Counted from the first letter of the stretch, positions 1 through 12,979 are shown. The stretch is 64,000 bases of DNA from Diplolepis rosae (GCA_030998225.1 JAPYXD010000484.1:3286001-3350000), one strand, 5' to 3'. Translations and numbers: made by a program. Notes: generated from the sequence alone by a model not told the origin.

Positions 1-2672
1 AGTTGGTGCTTTTATCAGTATGGAGCTGAAATCGCTGAATAGCTGGTGAGTCATAATTGTCGATTTTTGTTTACCGACACTGTAAACGCATTTTAAAAAG
101 ATTTAAGAGCAAGATGTCTCGAAAAATTCTCGTTCGATCGTGTTCTGATTTTCTGTACTTCTGTAAAATTATTGGCTCCTGAATGTTTCAGGATGCATTG
201 CAAGGCCGCTAGATTCACAAGAACGCTAATATCTCCTCCATTTTGTTTTTGAAAAATAGAATAAAAATATTTTTGCACTCACAAAATTGTTGTTTTTAAT
301 GCTTCTATATTCAGAATGTGTCAAATATCAAATTTCTTTTAAAAAAGCAGTAATGAAATTTACCATATTTTTAGTCTTTTACACAACGTATCCCCCTTGA
401 GAACCTACAAAAGCGGAAATTTTAAAGGCTAAGGTAAACACATCACGAGCGTCGAGATTTTTATTCAATTGCTACGCTTAAACTATAAAATAGAATCGTC
501 TAAATTAACATAGAAAACGCTAGATTCAAAAATACATTGCCATGGAATGTTTGCATTGAAATAATCATGGTAATAAAACGTGCAGGTAGAAGTGAATGTT
601 ATAAAAACTTTTCATTGTGTCAAAAGCTCTCAGAACCTGGATATCTGTTTAAATATTGTCATTTGATATTTTCTATAAATATAATAATTCAGTCATATTT
701 TTACAATATGAAAAGAGTATTATCATGCGTGAAGCGTGAGAGCTATCATTGCATGCATTCTTCAGTTATAAACAACTTTGAAAAAATTTTCTTTACAAAT
801 ACTTACTTATAGCTAAGAAATGAAATTTAGTTAACAGAGGGAGAGAGGAAGATGTTACTCTCATGCGACCAAATTGAAACATAACTGCTATGTAGTAATT
901 AAGTAATATTTTTGTACGATTGTGATTAAAAAATTTCAATGTTAGGAGACTTGCAAAGTGAATTTGAAAATTCAATTATTAGTGTTATATTATACATTTT
1001 TCAACCTAATAATGTATTTTTAATTTATTGATATTTTTAATTTAAGAAAACTTATTAATTGAGAATTGTTTTTCTTATTCCTTGAGTTATATTTTTTATT
1101 AGATTTGATGCTACAATAATTAAAGATAGTTTGAAGTTTGGAACTTATTGAAAGCACAATGTTGGAAATTTTGAAATTTTAAAACTTTTAGGTACAGTTT
1201 TATTTTATTCTTAAAGGTTGAAGATTTTCGGATCATTACCCACTATCCATTTCTCAACATTTACAATGCAATCATCTTTCTTTTGGAAATATTTTTACTT
1301 TAAAAATTACTTACTATATAAAGAACGACAGATCGGGAAGGGCGATCTTTTCTTTCTGACCATAAAAAGGTCGTCTTTGCTCGACAACGTGCATTAATTG
1401 AAACTGGATGCAATAGAACCTTAGTAGTATGAGTAAATTGAGAAAGTTGTAGTACAGCGGCTGTGGCGATCAATGCTGTCGTGTCCATACCACCAACTTA
1501 CTACTACCACTGACAGATTCAACTTTGAGACCTCTTCAAAGTTCTGTCAACTCAAGTCTTTCTCGTTCCGTAAACTAAACAACCTCGGTCAATATATTTA
1601 TCCGATTTTGATGTCTTTCTAATCATTGTCAACTAAAAACGCTATTAACAATCTTACCTTTAACAAAGAAAAATCTTTGTCTCCTCCAAAGGCGATTCAA
1701 TTATTGAAAGTCTCGAGCGGCTTTAGATGAAATAGTGGTATTTATTTACCAGCTACTGAGGGAAAATGAATGTTGGAATATTTTCCCCTTCTTTTCCCAG
1801 ATCAAGTATAGTATAAAATTCGTAGCAAGTGAAGTCGCCGTACTCACTTACTTGTTAAGATTATTCAAAACTTTAGTCTTGTGTCTTATATGTCTTTTTA
1901 AAATTCGATAATAACCAGAAGTAAAAAAAGAAATTTTTTTATCAATCCGATGCAATTTTAATTCTACTTTATTAATTTTATTCCTCACAATATGCTTTCC
2001 TGCTAAAAATGAAAATATCGCGTGTTGGTTATAATGAAGATAAGGAAGCAAGCAACTAATGATCCTTTACGAACTACTTAACTTGAAAAGTCAACTCGTT
2101 TTACTACAACTAGAAGGAAACATGATAAGATCAGAAAAGTAATACGCATGTTTCTTTGTACATCATTTATTATTTTACTTGTATTTTGACACAGGTTATT
2201 TTAAGAAAGATAATATCTAGTTTCTTTTTGTATAAGGAATTGTGGTAATTTACCAAATTGGCAAAATCGCGATTGGAGCAACAATTCTGTACACCGTGTT
2301 ATATTTTAACACATAATAAAAGTCTTAGCTTTTTACTTCGCAACTGTCTAATTCACATAATGAGTATTTGTCGCACGTGTTATAATTATTGTCACTATGA
2401 TCTTTTAAATCGTTCTGTCGATCTACTACGGTCTTTAGATCATTTTCTTAGTCTTTAGTGATTGTAAAATTATTTAAGACCATTTCGAAACTGCCTATCT
2501 TCAACTGGGATTTTCAATCGCTGAATGATTATAATCGATTCGTTAAACTCGTAAAAAATTACTATTGAAATTTCTGGAGACTCAGCGATTGAAATTCGTT
2601 TAATCTTGTCCATATGCAAGTTGTGTGATTCGAAACAAAGAGAGATATTCATCAAGTACGTCCGAAACTCGG
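1..2672. other. AT-rich flank downstream of the LRR gene, no gene recognised
   Basis: About 2.7 kb of AT-rich sequence. Open frames are short and have no recognisable protein character. The part next to the gene probably holds the LRR gene's 3' UTR: minus-strand poly(A)-signal-like hexamers occur at 2599-2604 (ATTAAA) and 2166-2171 (AATAAA). No transposon end or RNA gene was recognised. Confidence 0.4.
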
Positions 2673-5114
2673 TCACCAGCGCTCAATCGTTTGGGTGAGC
2701 GAATGAACTTCGATATTTTCCTGACGCTGATACCGATCTCTTCGTCGAATTGTAGCCCGTCGAGATAGAACGGCAGTAAGGGCTGCTGCGGCTCCCAAAG
2801 CAGCACCAGCCAAAATCAACATTCCAGGATGATCTCCGGCTGATAAAGGTTCCGACACACGAGCACCAGAATCCGTTACTAGTCCACTCAATTCCTGTGC
2901 TACTGTATTCGATACATCATTTGCTAAGGACACGTTTTCCTTAGTGCCGCCCACCTTGCCGTTGAGCTGACTATTCTTTTCCCACTGATCGTCTTCTTCC
3001 GGAAAACGTGACTCAAGTTTTGATATCTTTTCCTCCTGTATACCTTTATTCGAAGTTTTCACGTCTTCCTTCGTGAACCGCATCTTGTCCATGTAACGTT
3101 TTTCACTCTTTTGTTTTTTTACTTTTTCCTCCCCAGCATAAATAATTACTCGGTTGTTCTTTTCATTACTATCATTAGATACGTGACTAACGGAAAAAAT
3201 GTTGGCTGCTAAAGTAATTTGCTCAATTTCTGTAACAGGGGATGATTTTACTGACAATGAATCATCCGTCAGATTATAAGAATCACTTACCGAAGTTAAT
3301 GACTCTCCTCCCTCAGTAGTGAAATTAAGGCTAGTAGGGTCTGTGCTACTAAAACTTAAATTTTCTGAAAAATATACAGCTTCGGTGGTTGAGAAAGGGA
3401 TTTTTCGTCTGGGCATTTCAGTGAGATAGCAGTCAGCTAAATCCGAGGGTTCCGTACACCGTGCTGGATCACCAAGCTCTCCGTGTTGTCTGATCCACTC
3501 TCCTAACCAATACAACTTTCTACTACAATTCCAGCTGTTTCCAGAAAGTCCGAGGTTTCGTAATTGCGGAAGAATGTAAACAAGATCTGATCTGATATCT
3601 GTGACGTTGATATAAGCTAAATTCAATTCAGATAAGCTTTTGCATGCCGTGAGTGTCGCGTCGTCAGTAAGAAGTTGAGCTGCAAGAACAGGGCTATGAG
3701 AAACGTCGAGCTTCGTCAATCTTTCAGGAGTTGGCACTGGAAAAGCCATATCTCTTTGTTCCTGTTGCTCCCGGCTCAAGAAACTCAATCCTGATAGGCA
3801 AAGCCTCGCCAAATTACTCGGTCCACTGAAGGTATTAGCCGGTAATGCTTTAATTGGGTTATTTGATACACTTAACTCTTCCAGCGTCGGTAATTGGCTA
3901 AACGATCCCTCCTCGATCGTCCGGATCGCGTTATCATTGAGCTTCAGAATTCTTAAGTTGTAGAGTCCCTGGAGGTCGTTGAATCTTAAAATCCTGATTG
4001 CATTTCTCTGAAGGTCAAGCATAGTTAGACTATTGGGTAGACTATGAGGTATCGTTGTTAAGAGATTTCCTGAAACGTTTAACTCTTCCAAGACTTCGAG
4101 GCGCCCTAAGGCATCGTCTTCGATGTCACTCAAGCGATTGTCTGATAAATCCAGTAGACGTAAAAGTGGGTAACTGTCAAGATCCCCTCCACGAACTGAA
4201 ATCAACTTATTACCCGCCAACCGGAGAGCTCTAACTGACCTCGTGAGGGCAGCTGGCACGCGGATCAAACCAGTATGCGAAGCGTCCACCGTCTCCAAAC
4301 GTCTACCGGTTCCCAAAAGGAGTGACACATCCCTTTCCCGAAGAGGGTTTTCGGCCAATCGTAAGATCGAGAGTCCTGGTAGAGGTTGCAAAGCTCCGGA
4401 TGCTGCTCTTGAAAGCCCATTGCGTGAAACGTCCAGCTCTCTCAATCTTCCAAGACTTTCGAACCACCTGGCGCCTAATGCCCGTAGCTGATTTCCACTG
4501 ATGTCCAATTTTTGTAAAGACCTTAGCGGCGTCAACACGTTATCCGATAGTGAAGTTAGTTTGTTGTCCGCGAGATTGAGCATCTCCAGGTCTCCCAAAC
4601 CGTGAAATGCTTCTTCGGTTATGTTTCCTATAACGTTTTTATTAATCCTTAACCATGTCAAGCCCGGAAATGTCCTAAATGCATTGTCATCAATATTAAT
4701 GATTTTATTATGCGACAAATCAAGGACTGTTAAATTACACATGCACTCTGCATCACTCGTCTTTACATCACGCACTTTTACAAAGTTGTTGACTGAAAGA
4801 TTTAACACTCGCACTTGATCGAGTCCACTCCATTTTGCATTCAACGTATTAAGTGAACAGTTTGTTAAGACAAAAACCTCAAGGCGCGAAAGTTTTGTCG
4901 TGGAATTATCAATCTCGTCCAAGAAGGACCTTACCTCGATCTTATTGACCCCTTCTACCTTTAGCTTTCGGATGTTGAATGGGAGGTCTAGCGGTGATGG
5001 CACTTTTCCGGAGCACGTCACCTCCACAGCCAGTGACTCCAAATGACACTTACAAGGATCAGGACACGCAGAGCCGCTCGCCATAAAGGCGAGTAGCAGC
5101 GTCAAAAACCACAT
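2673..5114 (-). CDS. Type I transmembrane leucine-rich-repeat protein, single exon
   Basis: Predicted cell-surface LRR protein of 813 residues. The first 16 residues form a signal peptide (hydrophobic run ending GSA before CPDPC). A cysteine-rich LRRNT cap follows at about 17-35. Roughly 14-16 LRRs with the LxxLxLxxN pattern fill about 60-520 (for example LTVLDLSHNKI and LRLLDLSDNRL). A cysteine cap with NCSRKLYWLGEW lies at about 520-575. A Ser/Thr- and Lys/Glu-rich linker leads to one membrane helix at about 764-783 (Ala/Leu-rich), then a basic tail of about 30 residues ending TIERW. The frame also has a GTG one codon upstream, but the ATG at 5112-5114 is the natural start. A splice-acceptor-like TTTTTAG ends 11 bases before that ATG, so an upstream 5' UTR exon is possible. 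The architecture fits insect adhesion or guidance LRR proteins such as the Tartan/Capricious or Connectin type, but I cannot assign an orthologue. GC content is higher than the surroundings, as expected for a real gene. Confidence 0.93.
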   Translation of the reverse strand: MWFLTLLLAFMASGSACPDPCKCHLESLAVEVTCSGKVPSPLDLPFNIRKLKVEGVNKIEVRSFLDEIDNSTTKLSRLEVFVLTNCSLNTLNAKWSGLDQVRVLNLSVNNFVKVRDVKTSDAECMCNLTVLDLSHNKIINIDDNAFRTFPGLTWLRINKNVIGNITEEAFHGLGDLEMLNLADNKLTSLSDNVLTPLRSLQKLDISGNQLRALGARWFESLGRLRELDVSRNGLSRAASGALQPLPGLSILRLAENPLRERDVSLLLGTGRRLETVDASHTGLIRVPAALTRSVRALRLAGNKLISVRGGDLDSYPLLRLLDLSDNRLSDIEDDALGRLEVLEELNVSGNLLTTIPHSLPNSLTMLDLQRNAIRILRFNDLQGLYNLRILKLNDNAIRTIEEGSFSQLPTLEELSVSNNPIKALPANTFSGPSNLARLCLSGLSFLSREQQEQRDMAFPVPTPERLTKLDVSHSPVLAAQLLTDDATLTACKSLSELNLAYINVTDIRSDLVYILPQLRNLGLSGNSWNCSRKLYWLGEWIRQHGELGDPARCTEPSDLADCYLTEMPRRKIPFSTTEAVYFSENLSFSSTDPTSLNFTTEGGESLTSVSDSYNLTDDSLSVKSSPVTEIEQITLAANIFSVSHVSNDSNEKNNRVIIYAGEEKVKKQKSEKRYMDKMRFTKEDVKTSNKGIQEEKISKLESRFPEEDDQWEKNSQLNGKVGGTKENVSLANDVSNTVAQELSGLVTDSGARVSEPLSAGDHPGMLILAGAALGAAAALTAVLSRRATIRRRDRYQRQENIEVHSLTQTIERW

Positions 5115-5570
5115 CACTTATAATCTAAAAATCTTCACATTATATTGGATTATAGATAATCCTTTCTTGTTGGTAGTTCCCATCATTTTTTAGGGTTCTC
5201 TGACACAGTGCGGAACAGATCACCAGGAAAAAACACCATTCGCGATAAAGAGAACGGCTTCAAGAGGGTTGTAATAAAGAAACTTATTCAGCGGAAGGTT
5301 CGACCAACACTGCAGTTCTCGTTTCGAAGCTGCGTTCGCCTCAGTTGTATGCTGCCACCTACACCCCCTCGATCCCATTTCGTATCGTATCTTCTACCAC
5401 CCTATGTCCTACCCAACGCCGGTTTTCCTCTCGAACTCAATAAGGGGTGCACGCGGGCGCGCGCGCTTGCGTCCTTGAAAGCACTTCATCCCTTCCGTCG
5501 AGGAGAAAACCACCGATTTCACGAACTGCCACCGCTGCTTTCTTAAACTCGTTTCTCATCCGATAATTGC
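5115..5570 (-). promoter_or_regulatory. 5' flank of the LRR gene, possible 5' UTR exon/promoter
   Basis: This stretch is richer in C and G than the rest of the window and includes a CG-alternating run near 5450-5468. It lies directly upstream of the LRR gene on its strand. A candidate 3' splice site (AG at 5125-5126, minus strand) sits just before the start codon. The plus-strand open frame here has no domain and is probably not coding. Promoter or UTR status is inferred from position and composition only. Confidence 0.3.
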
Positions 5571-5789
5571 AACCGAAGCTCTGCACTCGGAAACCTCCAG
5601 AGTTGACGAGACAGGAAGTGCATGATTTTCATTCGAGGGACGAATTACGGGAAATTGAGCTTTGTCGATTGGGAGCATTAATTAAATGGAAGCCTTTCAT
5701 CATGTTTTGGCACCTAGGAAAGATTGAAAATCGATTTACTCCTCACTGTAAGGAAACTCACTTAAAAATTAGGGTGCTCAAATAAAGAT

Positions 5790-7255
5790 TTTTTTCACAT
5801 TCTCATCACCAATGAGAACTTATTAGTTTTTTATGAACTTTAACTTTTCGAATTTTCATCAAATCTCGTAGTTTTGAGACTCCCTCAGTAAGAAAAATCC
5901 ATTTTCGGCCGGTGTATCTGCCTGTTTGCCGCCATTATCGATTTTTCTTATCAATTTCTGTTATTAAAATTAAAACTTCTCACCTTAATGAAGAATTTGC
6001 AAAAATAAATTTAATGATTTTCTCTTTAGATGATCAATTTTTTTTTCTAACTTGCTTGTTTTAACCATAAATTGAGAAACTAAACTTCGATGCTTTTCTT
6101 TTTCCCATATCTTACCTCATTTCTTGAGAAAACGAAAATCCATGCAGAACTATTGTTATGATATTTCTTTGTTCGGCATACATTTAAAAAGTTACAAAAC
6201 TTCAAAACTTGGAAAAAAAATTAATTTACGCAGGAAATGAAAAAATTTGCGCACAGATGATGGACTCATTCTCATCCCATATATATATAGAGTTATTGTT
6301 TCTTTTGTGCTAAAAATGTAGCATTTTTTAGAAATAGGAAATATAAAGTATAAATTAATTGGAATGTACTTTGGAAATAGCAACAATTTATTTCTTAGAA
6401 AAATTAAGTAGCTATCTATCGAGGGTGAAAAAATAAACGCTATCACGCTTAGTTGGCGAAATCTTAAATAGAAAACTTATTGCAGACCTGGTCATGGGGT
6501 CTGTAGGATCTAAACAATCCCTTATTATACTATAACCGTCCTGGTGCATTGCGCATGCGTCCCAGGTTGGACAAATTAGTGTCTAATTGAGCTTCTGGAC
6601 AGTATGAGGGCATATAAAATTATTCGGACACTTTTATATTCTAACGCTAAGGGTAATTCAACCTATTTGTTTAGTTCTTCTAACGTACCACAATCAATGA
6701 CGCTAAACGCGCACCTAATAAATAACAAAACTCAAATTCAGAAATGAATTCTGCATTAAAAGCTATCATTGAAATCTTGTCACCAATTTATTATACGTAT
6801 TAGTTCAGTTAAACATTTAGAAAGTTATATTGCAAAATTATTCGCTTCATCAAGGTTTACAAATTTTGTCTGACACAGTTTCTGGCAAAATATATATTTT
6901 TCGTTTAAATTTCAAAAAATACGTTTAAAATTTTTTAAATTTGAGTTTTCAAACAAAATATGTGATATGAAAAAAATGTTGAGATGGAAAATTATTTGCC
7001 TGAATGAGGTCTACAAATTCTCATTAACACATTTTTGACAGTTTTTATATTTTATGTTAGGATTTTACAAAACAATATTGAATATCAAAAATCCATTTTT
7101 CAACCAAAATATGTGAGATTCAAAATAAGCGTTGAAATTGAAAAGTGTACAATTGTTTTTCCTTTTAGAGATGTTTGAAAAAAAATTAATTATTTTAATC
7201 ATGTAATGTTTTGGAAAGTTACTGAAGTGTATAAAAAAAATATGAAAACACGGTC
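5790..7255 (-). repeat. Interspersed repeat family X, reverse copy
   Basis: This segment is an inverted, diverged copy of the repeat at 50531-51930. Shared landmarks are ACATTCTCATCA at one end, a block reading CTCAGGGGGTCTCAAAAC in the other copy, GATTTGATGAAAATT, and an AT-rich core of ~130-150-bp minisatellite units, each with a CACATATTTTG-like motif. No ORF was seen. It is a nonautonomous mobile repeat of uncertain class. Boundaries are approximate. Confidence 0.6.
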
Positions 7256-7902
7256 AAATCAAGCGCAAAAAAAGAAATTTCTGTTGTATTATAAAATATT
7301 TGTAACGCAACTTTACGTGTTTTTAAAATACAGTAGGTGATCAAATTATTATGATCACTTACAATATTCAAGGGGATTGATTTTTACGCGTACACTGTTA
7401 AGAATTTCTATTGGAATTTTTCAAAAAACAAAATGTAGTTTTATGCAGTTAGAGTTTCATAAAATCAAGAAATATATTTGAGAAAATTTAATAACTCTTT
7501 AGTAAATTTAAAATTACTGAATTATAATTCAATTACTGAATATTCTTATACTTGTATACGAAAATTCTGAAACTTACAACAACAAAATTTTACGTTTTGG
7601 GCAACTGTAGGTTTATACAGTTACATTTGACGGTGAATTCGGATAAGTGTCGGCAATTTTACTCAATTCGTCGCTATTTTAAGATATGTATGTTCAAAAG
7701 TATTGTAAATTTAATGTATTATAGTTTTTTATTACTTCTGTAACCTTAAAACTTTGTCAATCTCAGAACTAATAGAACTAATATTAAAAATATTAGCTCA
7801 TTTACATTACAGCATACTCAGCTCGTAGTCAGGAAGTTGCGGGCTTGTTTCTTGCAGCCTATACTTTAAAAAAAAAATTTGTTCATTAAAATTTGTATAC
7901 AC
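7256..7902. other. AT-rich spacer, nothing recognised
   Basis: Simple AT-rich sequence with only short low-complexity open frames. Confidence 0.4.
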
Positions 7903-8042
7903 TTGATTTTGAATTATGCAAATATTATCGGAGAGCAAAACAGGGAAAAAAGTACCCTCTTTCCCGTTTACTAGTTCATTTCCCTGTTATGGCACTTTTT
8001 TCTATGTTTCTCTCTGGTAATATTTGCATAATTCAAAATCAA
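7903..8042. repeat. Small foldback (MITE-like) inverted repeat
   Basis: Inverted arms of about 33 bases at 7903-7936 and 8009-8042 share the core GAATTATGCAAATATTA. The interior is partly symmetrical as well (GGGAAAAAAGT against ACTTTTTTCTATG). It has the size and shape of a MITE. No target duplication was identified. Confidence 0.6.
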
Positions 8043-8502
8043 TGTTTTCGAACTTTATTATTTGAGAAACGGTTACTTACTCTTAATTTTATATAATAAA
8101 CTATATTATAGAAAACATACGTTTTATTAGTGATTCTCGTTTGTCATCGTATTATTAAATAAGCAAGCCATTATTCTTTCTTTGTTCGGTAAAATTTTGT
8201 TATTTCGCGGAACATAAGCAATAGAGATTGATTTATTTTGGTGAGTGATTTGCAATCCGCTTTGAGGATTCGTGAGAGTGAATAGAAAAGCTTCCGCCCT
8301 TGGATTACCTTCTTAATTGAAACACGTCTATTGATTTGGAAACTAAATCCAAGTCTAAAACGAACTATTTGTATTTCGAAGTTTTGATGAACAAATAGTA
8401 CAATGGTTTTACCAGGTGACACAAAAATGATAATTCGCAAAATTCACGAAATAAAAAGTTCAGTATACAAACTTTTAGTCGAATTTTTTCTTCTAAAGTT
8501 TC

Positions 8503-8868
8503 TTAAGGTATTTTTCGTGTCAAAAATTAGGTCTCTGGGAAGAAAGTTTTTTTATGATTTTAAAACTTGAAATGAAATTGTCAGTCGAGTCATATGAAAG
8601 AAAAAAAATGTTAAACTTCCGGAAAAATATTTTTATTCATGTTTTTTGTAATAGTATTTTTCCTTACTATCGCTTCTTACCAATTTTTAAAAGTTATTGA
8701 ATTTTTATAAATTATGGCCTATTTTTTCGAAGAAAGTATTATCTAGAAGTTTATTGTTTCCAATTTTGAAAGTAGGTAAACAGTTATCGGATATAGTTAT
8801 TATAATTATTTCTTCAATTCGCGATAGAATTTTTAATTTTGAAATCAGCCCCCCCCCCCCCCCCCCCC
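8503..8868 (+). repeat. Half-copy of the TTAA-flanked foldback element, ending at poly(C)
   Basis: Starts with TTAAGGTA and then matches one arm of the palindromic element at 58273-58937 (landmarks TTTTTTGTAATAG and CCTTACTATCGCTT). The second arm is missing. The match fades just before an uninterrupted run of 20 C (8849-8868), which looks like the truncation or repair breakpoint. Confidence 0.6.
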
Positions 8869-9179
8869 ACCCCCGCGTTTGTCGTGCGGTATAAATTTTT
8901 GCAAATTCGCTTTTCCCCCTCAAGAATAAAAAGTTTTTATTGCGGATATTCTTTTCTTACGATGCGTATTTCAATCAAAAAAAAAAAAAAAAACTTAAAA
9001 TGATAAAATATTGATCACAAAAAAGAATTAAAATCATTCGCAAAATTATTTTTGTTATTCAATTAATTCTGAATAAACAAATAAACAAACAATAAATAAA
9101 TAAATAACAATTGTAATAAACAATTAATTATATATGAACATTATTGATCAAACAGTTTTAAAATGATTATATTTTCAAT
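8869..9179. other. AT-rich spacer with poly(A) and (AAAT)n-like runs
   Basis: Simple AT-rich sequence with a short poly(A) run near 8978-8993 and AAATAAAT repeats near 9075-9110. No gene. Confidence 0.4.
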
Positions 9180-10141
9180 TACACTGAGAGAAATCGGCTT
9201 TGGTTCCTGTGCACATAGCACATACATTTTTTGTACAATAGTTGCCTTGACCAAAAAAGTTGAGAGAAGCTACTACTTTTATAGTTATCATGACAGTAAT
9301 TTGGACTTTTTTGTGTATTCGGTTGTTGTGACCAAAGTTGATGATTAGAATGAGCTTTATACGTACCCCCCAACGGTTAGTACACGTACATTTTCTTTAT
9401 GTGTACTGCCAAGCTCCTTTGGTTACTACAACCGCAGCGTTCGCTGTTGCGCTAGACAAATCAAGTATAACTTTCATTGAAAGATATGCAGCCTAAGTTG
9501 AATCCTGCCAATTCTCGTTCTCGATTCCTGGACTATATTTCACCGTGCCAAGCATTATCAGGTAAATAATTCTATTGTAAATATAGTTTGACAATTCTTT
9601 CTAAATGATAAACGATTTTGTTCGGGGACAATGCAATGCGTTCCAATTTTGCTGTCTCGTCGTATTTTGTCAAAACTATAGTCAGTCAAAAAAAGTTTAT
9701 GGTGATGAAAAAAGTGACAATTTTTTAACTTAATCGACGAAAGTTATCATAAATATCATTATACCGGATTATTTTTCTTAGATCTTTTCGGTGAAACTTT
9801 ATTTTTTCTCATCAAATTGAATTTGTATTTTGATAACTAAGAGAACCATACCTATAACCTCAAAAATAATTTTGGCTGGGTATTTACTGTCCGTAGACTT
9901 AGTCATTTTAACTAAACTCTATGCGCGGCTTTACGATGGACTTTGGTTCCTATAACCGCAGCGCTATGGTATTTCAAGTACCAGAATCGTGGTCTCAGTA
10001 ACGTTCCTTGCAGTTGAAGTAAACACTTTTCCAATGTATGACAGCCACTACCATGGTTGTCATGAGAACTTTAACATTTTTGTAAAGACGATTTTAACAA
10101 AAAAACTTTGGTCAGTGAAACCTAAAATTTCTCTCTGTGTA
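9180..10141. repeat. Inverted-repeat-bounded element with TACACTGAGAGAAAT ends
   Basis: Termini are TACACTGAGAGAAAT at 9180 and, in reverse complement, TACACAGAGAGAAAT ending at 10141. Inside, a TTTGGTTxCTAxAACCGCAG motif recurs as a direct repeat near 9417 and 9946. There is no transposase. It is probably a nonautonomous DNA element. Related CACTGAGA/CACTGTTA ends occur elsewhere in the window. Confidence 0.45.
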
Positions 10142-11637
10142 CATTTTCACGTAAAGTACAAACAGGTGGACTTATAGCGCGTAGTCTTATTGACAAGTTG
10201 TGTTTCGTATTTTACTATATCTTCAGTTTTTCAATATTATTTCCATGTTATTAACATTATCCAAAAATAGATTACCGAGCGGACATTTATCAAAAATCAT
10301 ACGGTGCAAAAATTGGATAGCTTTCAAGCAACTTACACTTTTATGTTTGTATGGATAGTGAAGCTGGAAATAAACTAGGAACTTTTCAATATTTATAGAA
10401 TTTTCAAAGCAAATTTCTTGGGGTTCTAACCTAACATATAAAGGTTACCTAGTAGACATGAAAATTTAGAAATTTAATTTAAAATATATTCAAATATGTT
10501 CAAATTTAGAATATTAATCTTTATTTGTCATTTATTAGATGTTTGAATACAATTCAAATGATTGATATGAGTATTAATTATTCTTATATAATTATTTAGT
10601 TATTGTTTCTCACTTTTAGTTTGTGAATTCGTAGTTAGGGATAGGTTTCCAAGTGGACATTTTGGCCATGTGTTAATTTCCTATTCTTGAACGAAAGCAC
10701 CTTGAATTTTGAAAACTTACTGAAAACTACTTCAATGTGAGTTCTTTTATCCTAGTATTTTTTAAATAATTTAATAATTAAAATGCGTTGAAGATCTGGT
10801 TTTAAAATAAACTTCATCTGAAAAGATAATCATTGCAGAAAAATTATCACCTCGTTCGAAGAGGGTGAAAATAGCGAATTGTGGACGAAGAGAATAGTTG
10901 GTTGGCTAAGCCTTATAAGCTTCACTAAAAATCCAGAGTTTCTAGTTACAGTCACGTGACATCTTAAACGCCATCTATGAATACGGTTACGGGCCTTCGA
11001 TACAGTGCTCATAAAAACCACTTTTTATATGAGCCGCAACAGAAAAGAATCTCTAGTTTTTAAAGTGTTTCAGACCCAAATCTTTACGCAGAATTTTCCA
11101 TGTGGTGCTCGTGAAGATGTCCAATTGCTGAGAACGCCGTGGAATTGATCAATTTGAATCTTCCTTATCATATATATTTACTATCTACACGAAAAAAGAA
11201 GTTCTTTAAAGTTTATAGAACTCGTTCTAGATTAGCGGATACAAAGAATAATCTAATAAAAGTCAAAACCGTTAGTTGTGGGATATAATGAGCTAATATA
11301 TGAAAATTTGGTCTAATAGTTTTATAAAATGTGAAACTGGAATTATATATAATCTATTGTAGCAGCCTCGAAACTTTAGAAAGAAGTTCATTGAAATAAT
11401 GACTGATTTTTGAACGAAAAAAATATATTTGTCATATTATTATTATTATTATTAAACACTTTATTTACTTTTAAATACACACTAACTCACTATAACATAC
11501 ACTTACTACATATATAATTGCTTGTTTAAACGATATTAAAATTATTCTTAATCGCTATGCGTTCGAACCTTCTCTCTACATTATAACTAATGTATTAATA
11601 AACTATAGACTAAGCCTATCGGCTACGCGCACTTTAA
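10142..11637. other. AT-rich spacer with an (ATT)n microsatellite
   Basis: No gene recognised. A short ATT/TTA microsatellite lies at about 11435-11454. Short open frames lack protein-like composition. Confidence 0.4.
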
Positions 11638-11868
11638 CACCAGAAGTACCGGACTTCGCCGTACCCCTTGACTTCACGTATAACAGGTAAATTTTTCATA
11701 CCTCTAGATGGACTAGGGGGATGAAATTTTGGTGAGTTGTACAACCCCATAAATGATTGAAAGTCACAGGAGCGTTCGGTCCTGCGATAATTATGGAGGG
11801 GGGGGGGGGGGGTAGTACAATCGACAAACCCTCGTGGATCAAAAATGACCCACGTGGTACTTCTAGTG
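11638..11868. mobile_element. piggyBac-type MITE
   Basis: A 231-bp element flanked by TTAA at 11634-11637 and 11869-11872. The terminal inverted repeat is CACCAGAAGTACC on the left and, read inward from the right, CACTAGAAGTACC. TTAA duplication with CAC-starting ends is the signature of piggyBac-superfamily elements. It has no coding capacity. A run of G (about 11796-11811) lies inside. Confidence 0.75.
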
Positions 11869-11872
11869 TTAA

Positions 11873-12959
11873 AGAGAGAAAAGGAAATAGCCGTTATATG
11901 GTGCAAATAATACTACTACCACTACTGCCGCTTGTACAGTGACGACTACGCAACAAATTTTAGAGAGCTCTTTTCTAAAGTTTATAATACAACGGATTTA
12001 CAAACACCCAATACCTCAAATCTAATTCCTCAATACCTGCAATTTAATTCCTATGAAACTTTTAAAGATTATTATATGTATTTTTTCTACAAATTTTAAA
12101 TGTTTTAAAACTATAAAACTTATCTGGAGTATTTCTAAAAAACTTAAGAAGCTTTATAAAATTATGTGCAATGATGTGCTAGGAAGCATCATTTAATCAA
12201 AGCGCATTCTCTTTTAAGAGGAATAAGGGAACCTCTTCAGACAACTGACTCTTGAAATTAAATATCTACTTTCCATGTTATGAGTTCAAACATATTTCTA
12301 TTCAGTGGATTTATTATTCTTCTTTTTTTTACTGATGCCCGCTTTCCATTAAGAATATAACAAGTTAAAATACTGTAACTGTGATTGTTATTTAAATCAA
12401 ATAGAGCAACAATGCCAGGTGAATATAGGTTACCTTTAAGAAAGTTAATAACTGTCTTTATTTCAAATTAGCAAAACAAAGTTTTGGGCGCCAGACTTAC
12501 CGTAGTCAATTTACAAAATAAAATAAAAGGCACCAAGGAACCAAAATTAATCAAATGTCTAATTAATTGCAAATATTAGCATCCTGGAAACTTGGGGTGG
12601 CTAGTCAGTCCCTTTCTGGATAATAGTAGAGGGGATGTTTCTTAACTAAGGAAAAGATGATGTAAAAATTACTATAATTACTAATGATCAAGCTAAAAAA
12701 TAAACAATTTATTTTTGACATTTATTTATTGAACAATATAATGTTAGGTCCAGCAACATTCAAGTAGATCAATCTCGAATTATTTTTAAGTTAACGCCTA
12801 TGCGTTATAACTTAGGAATCTAGGCCTATTTAAACGTAAGAACAATTGCGTTATTATCACCTACCCGTCTAGTCGAAACAGGGTTAAACACGCAGGTTGA
12901 CTACAGTAGTACTTGATCTGGCAACGTCGCACCTTGTTTGTTCGTGTGCGCACGGGTTT
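11873..12959. other. AT-rich spacer, nothing recognised
   Basis: No domain-bearing ORF, RNA gene or transposon terminus was identified. Confidence 0.4.
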
Positions 12960-12979
12960 ATAGTCGCACATATGGTCAC

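Noticed and set aside
5208..5546. 112-codon plus-strand ORF upstream of the LRR gene
   Set aside because: Low complexity (Arg/Pro/Leu), in the likely promoter or 5' UTR of the minus-strand gene. No domain.
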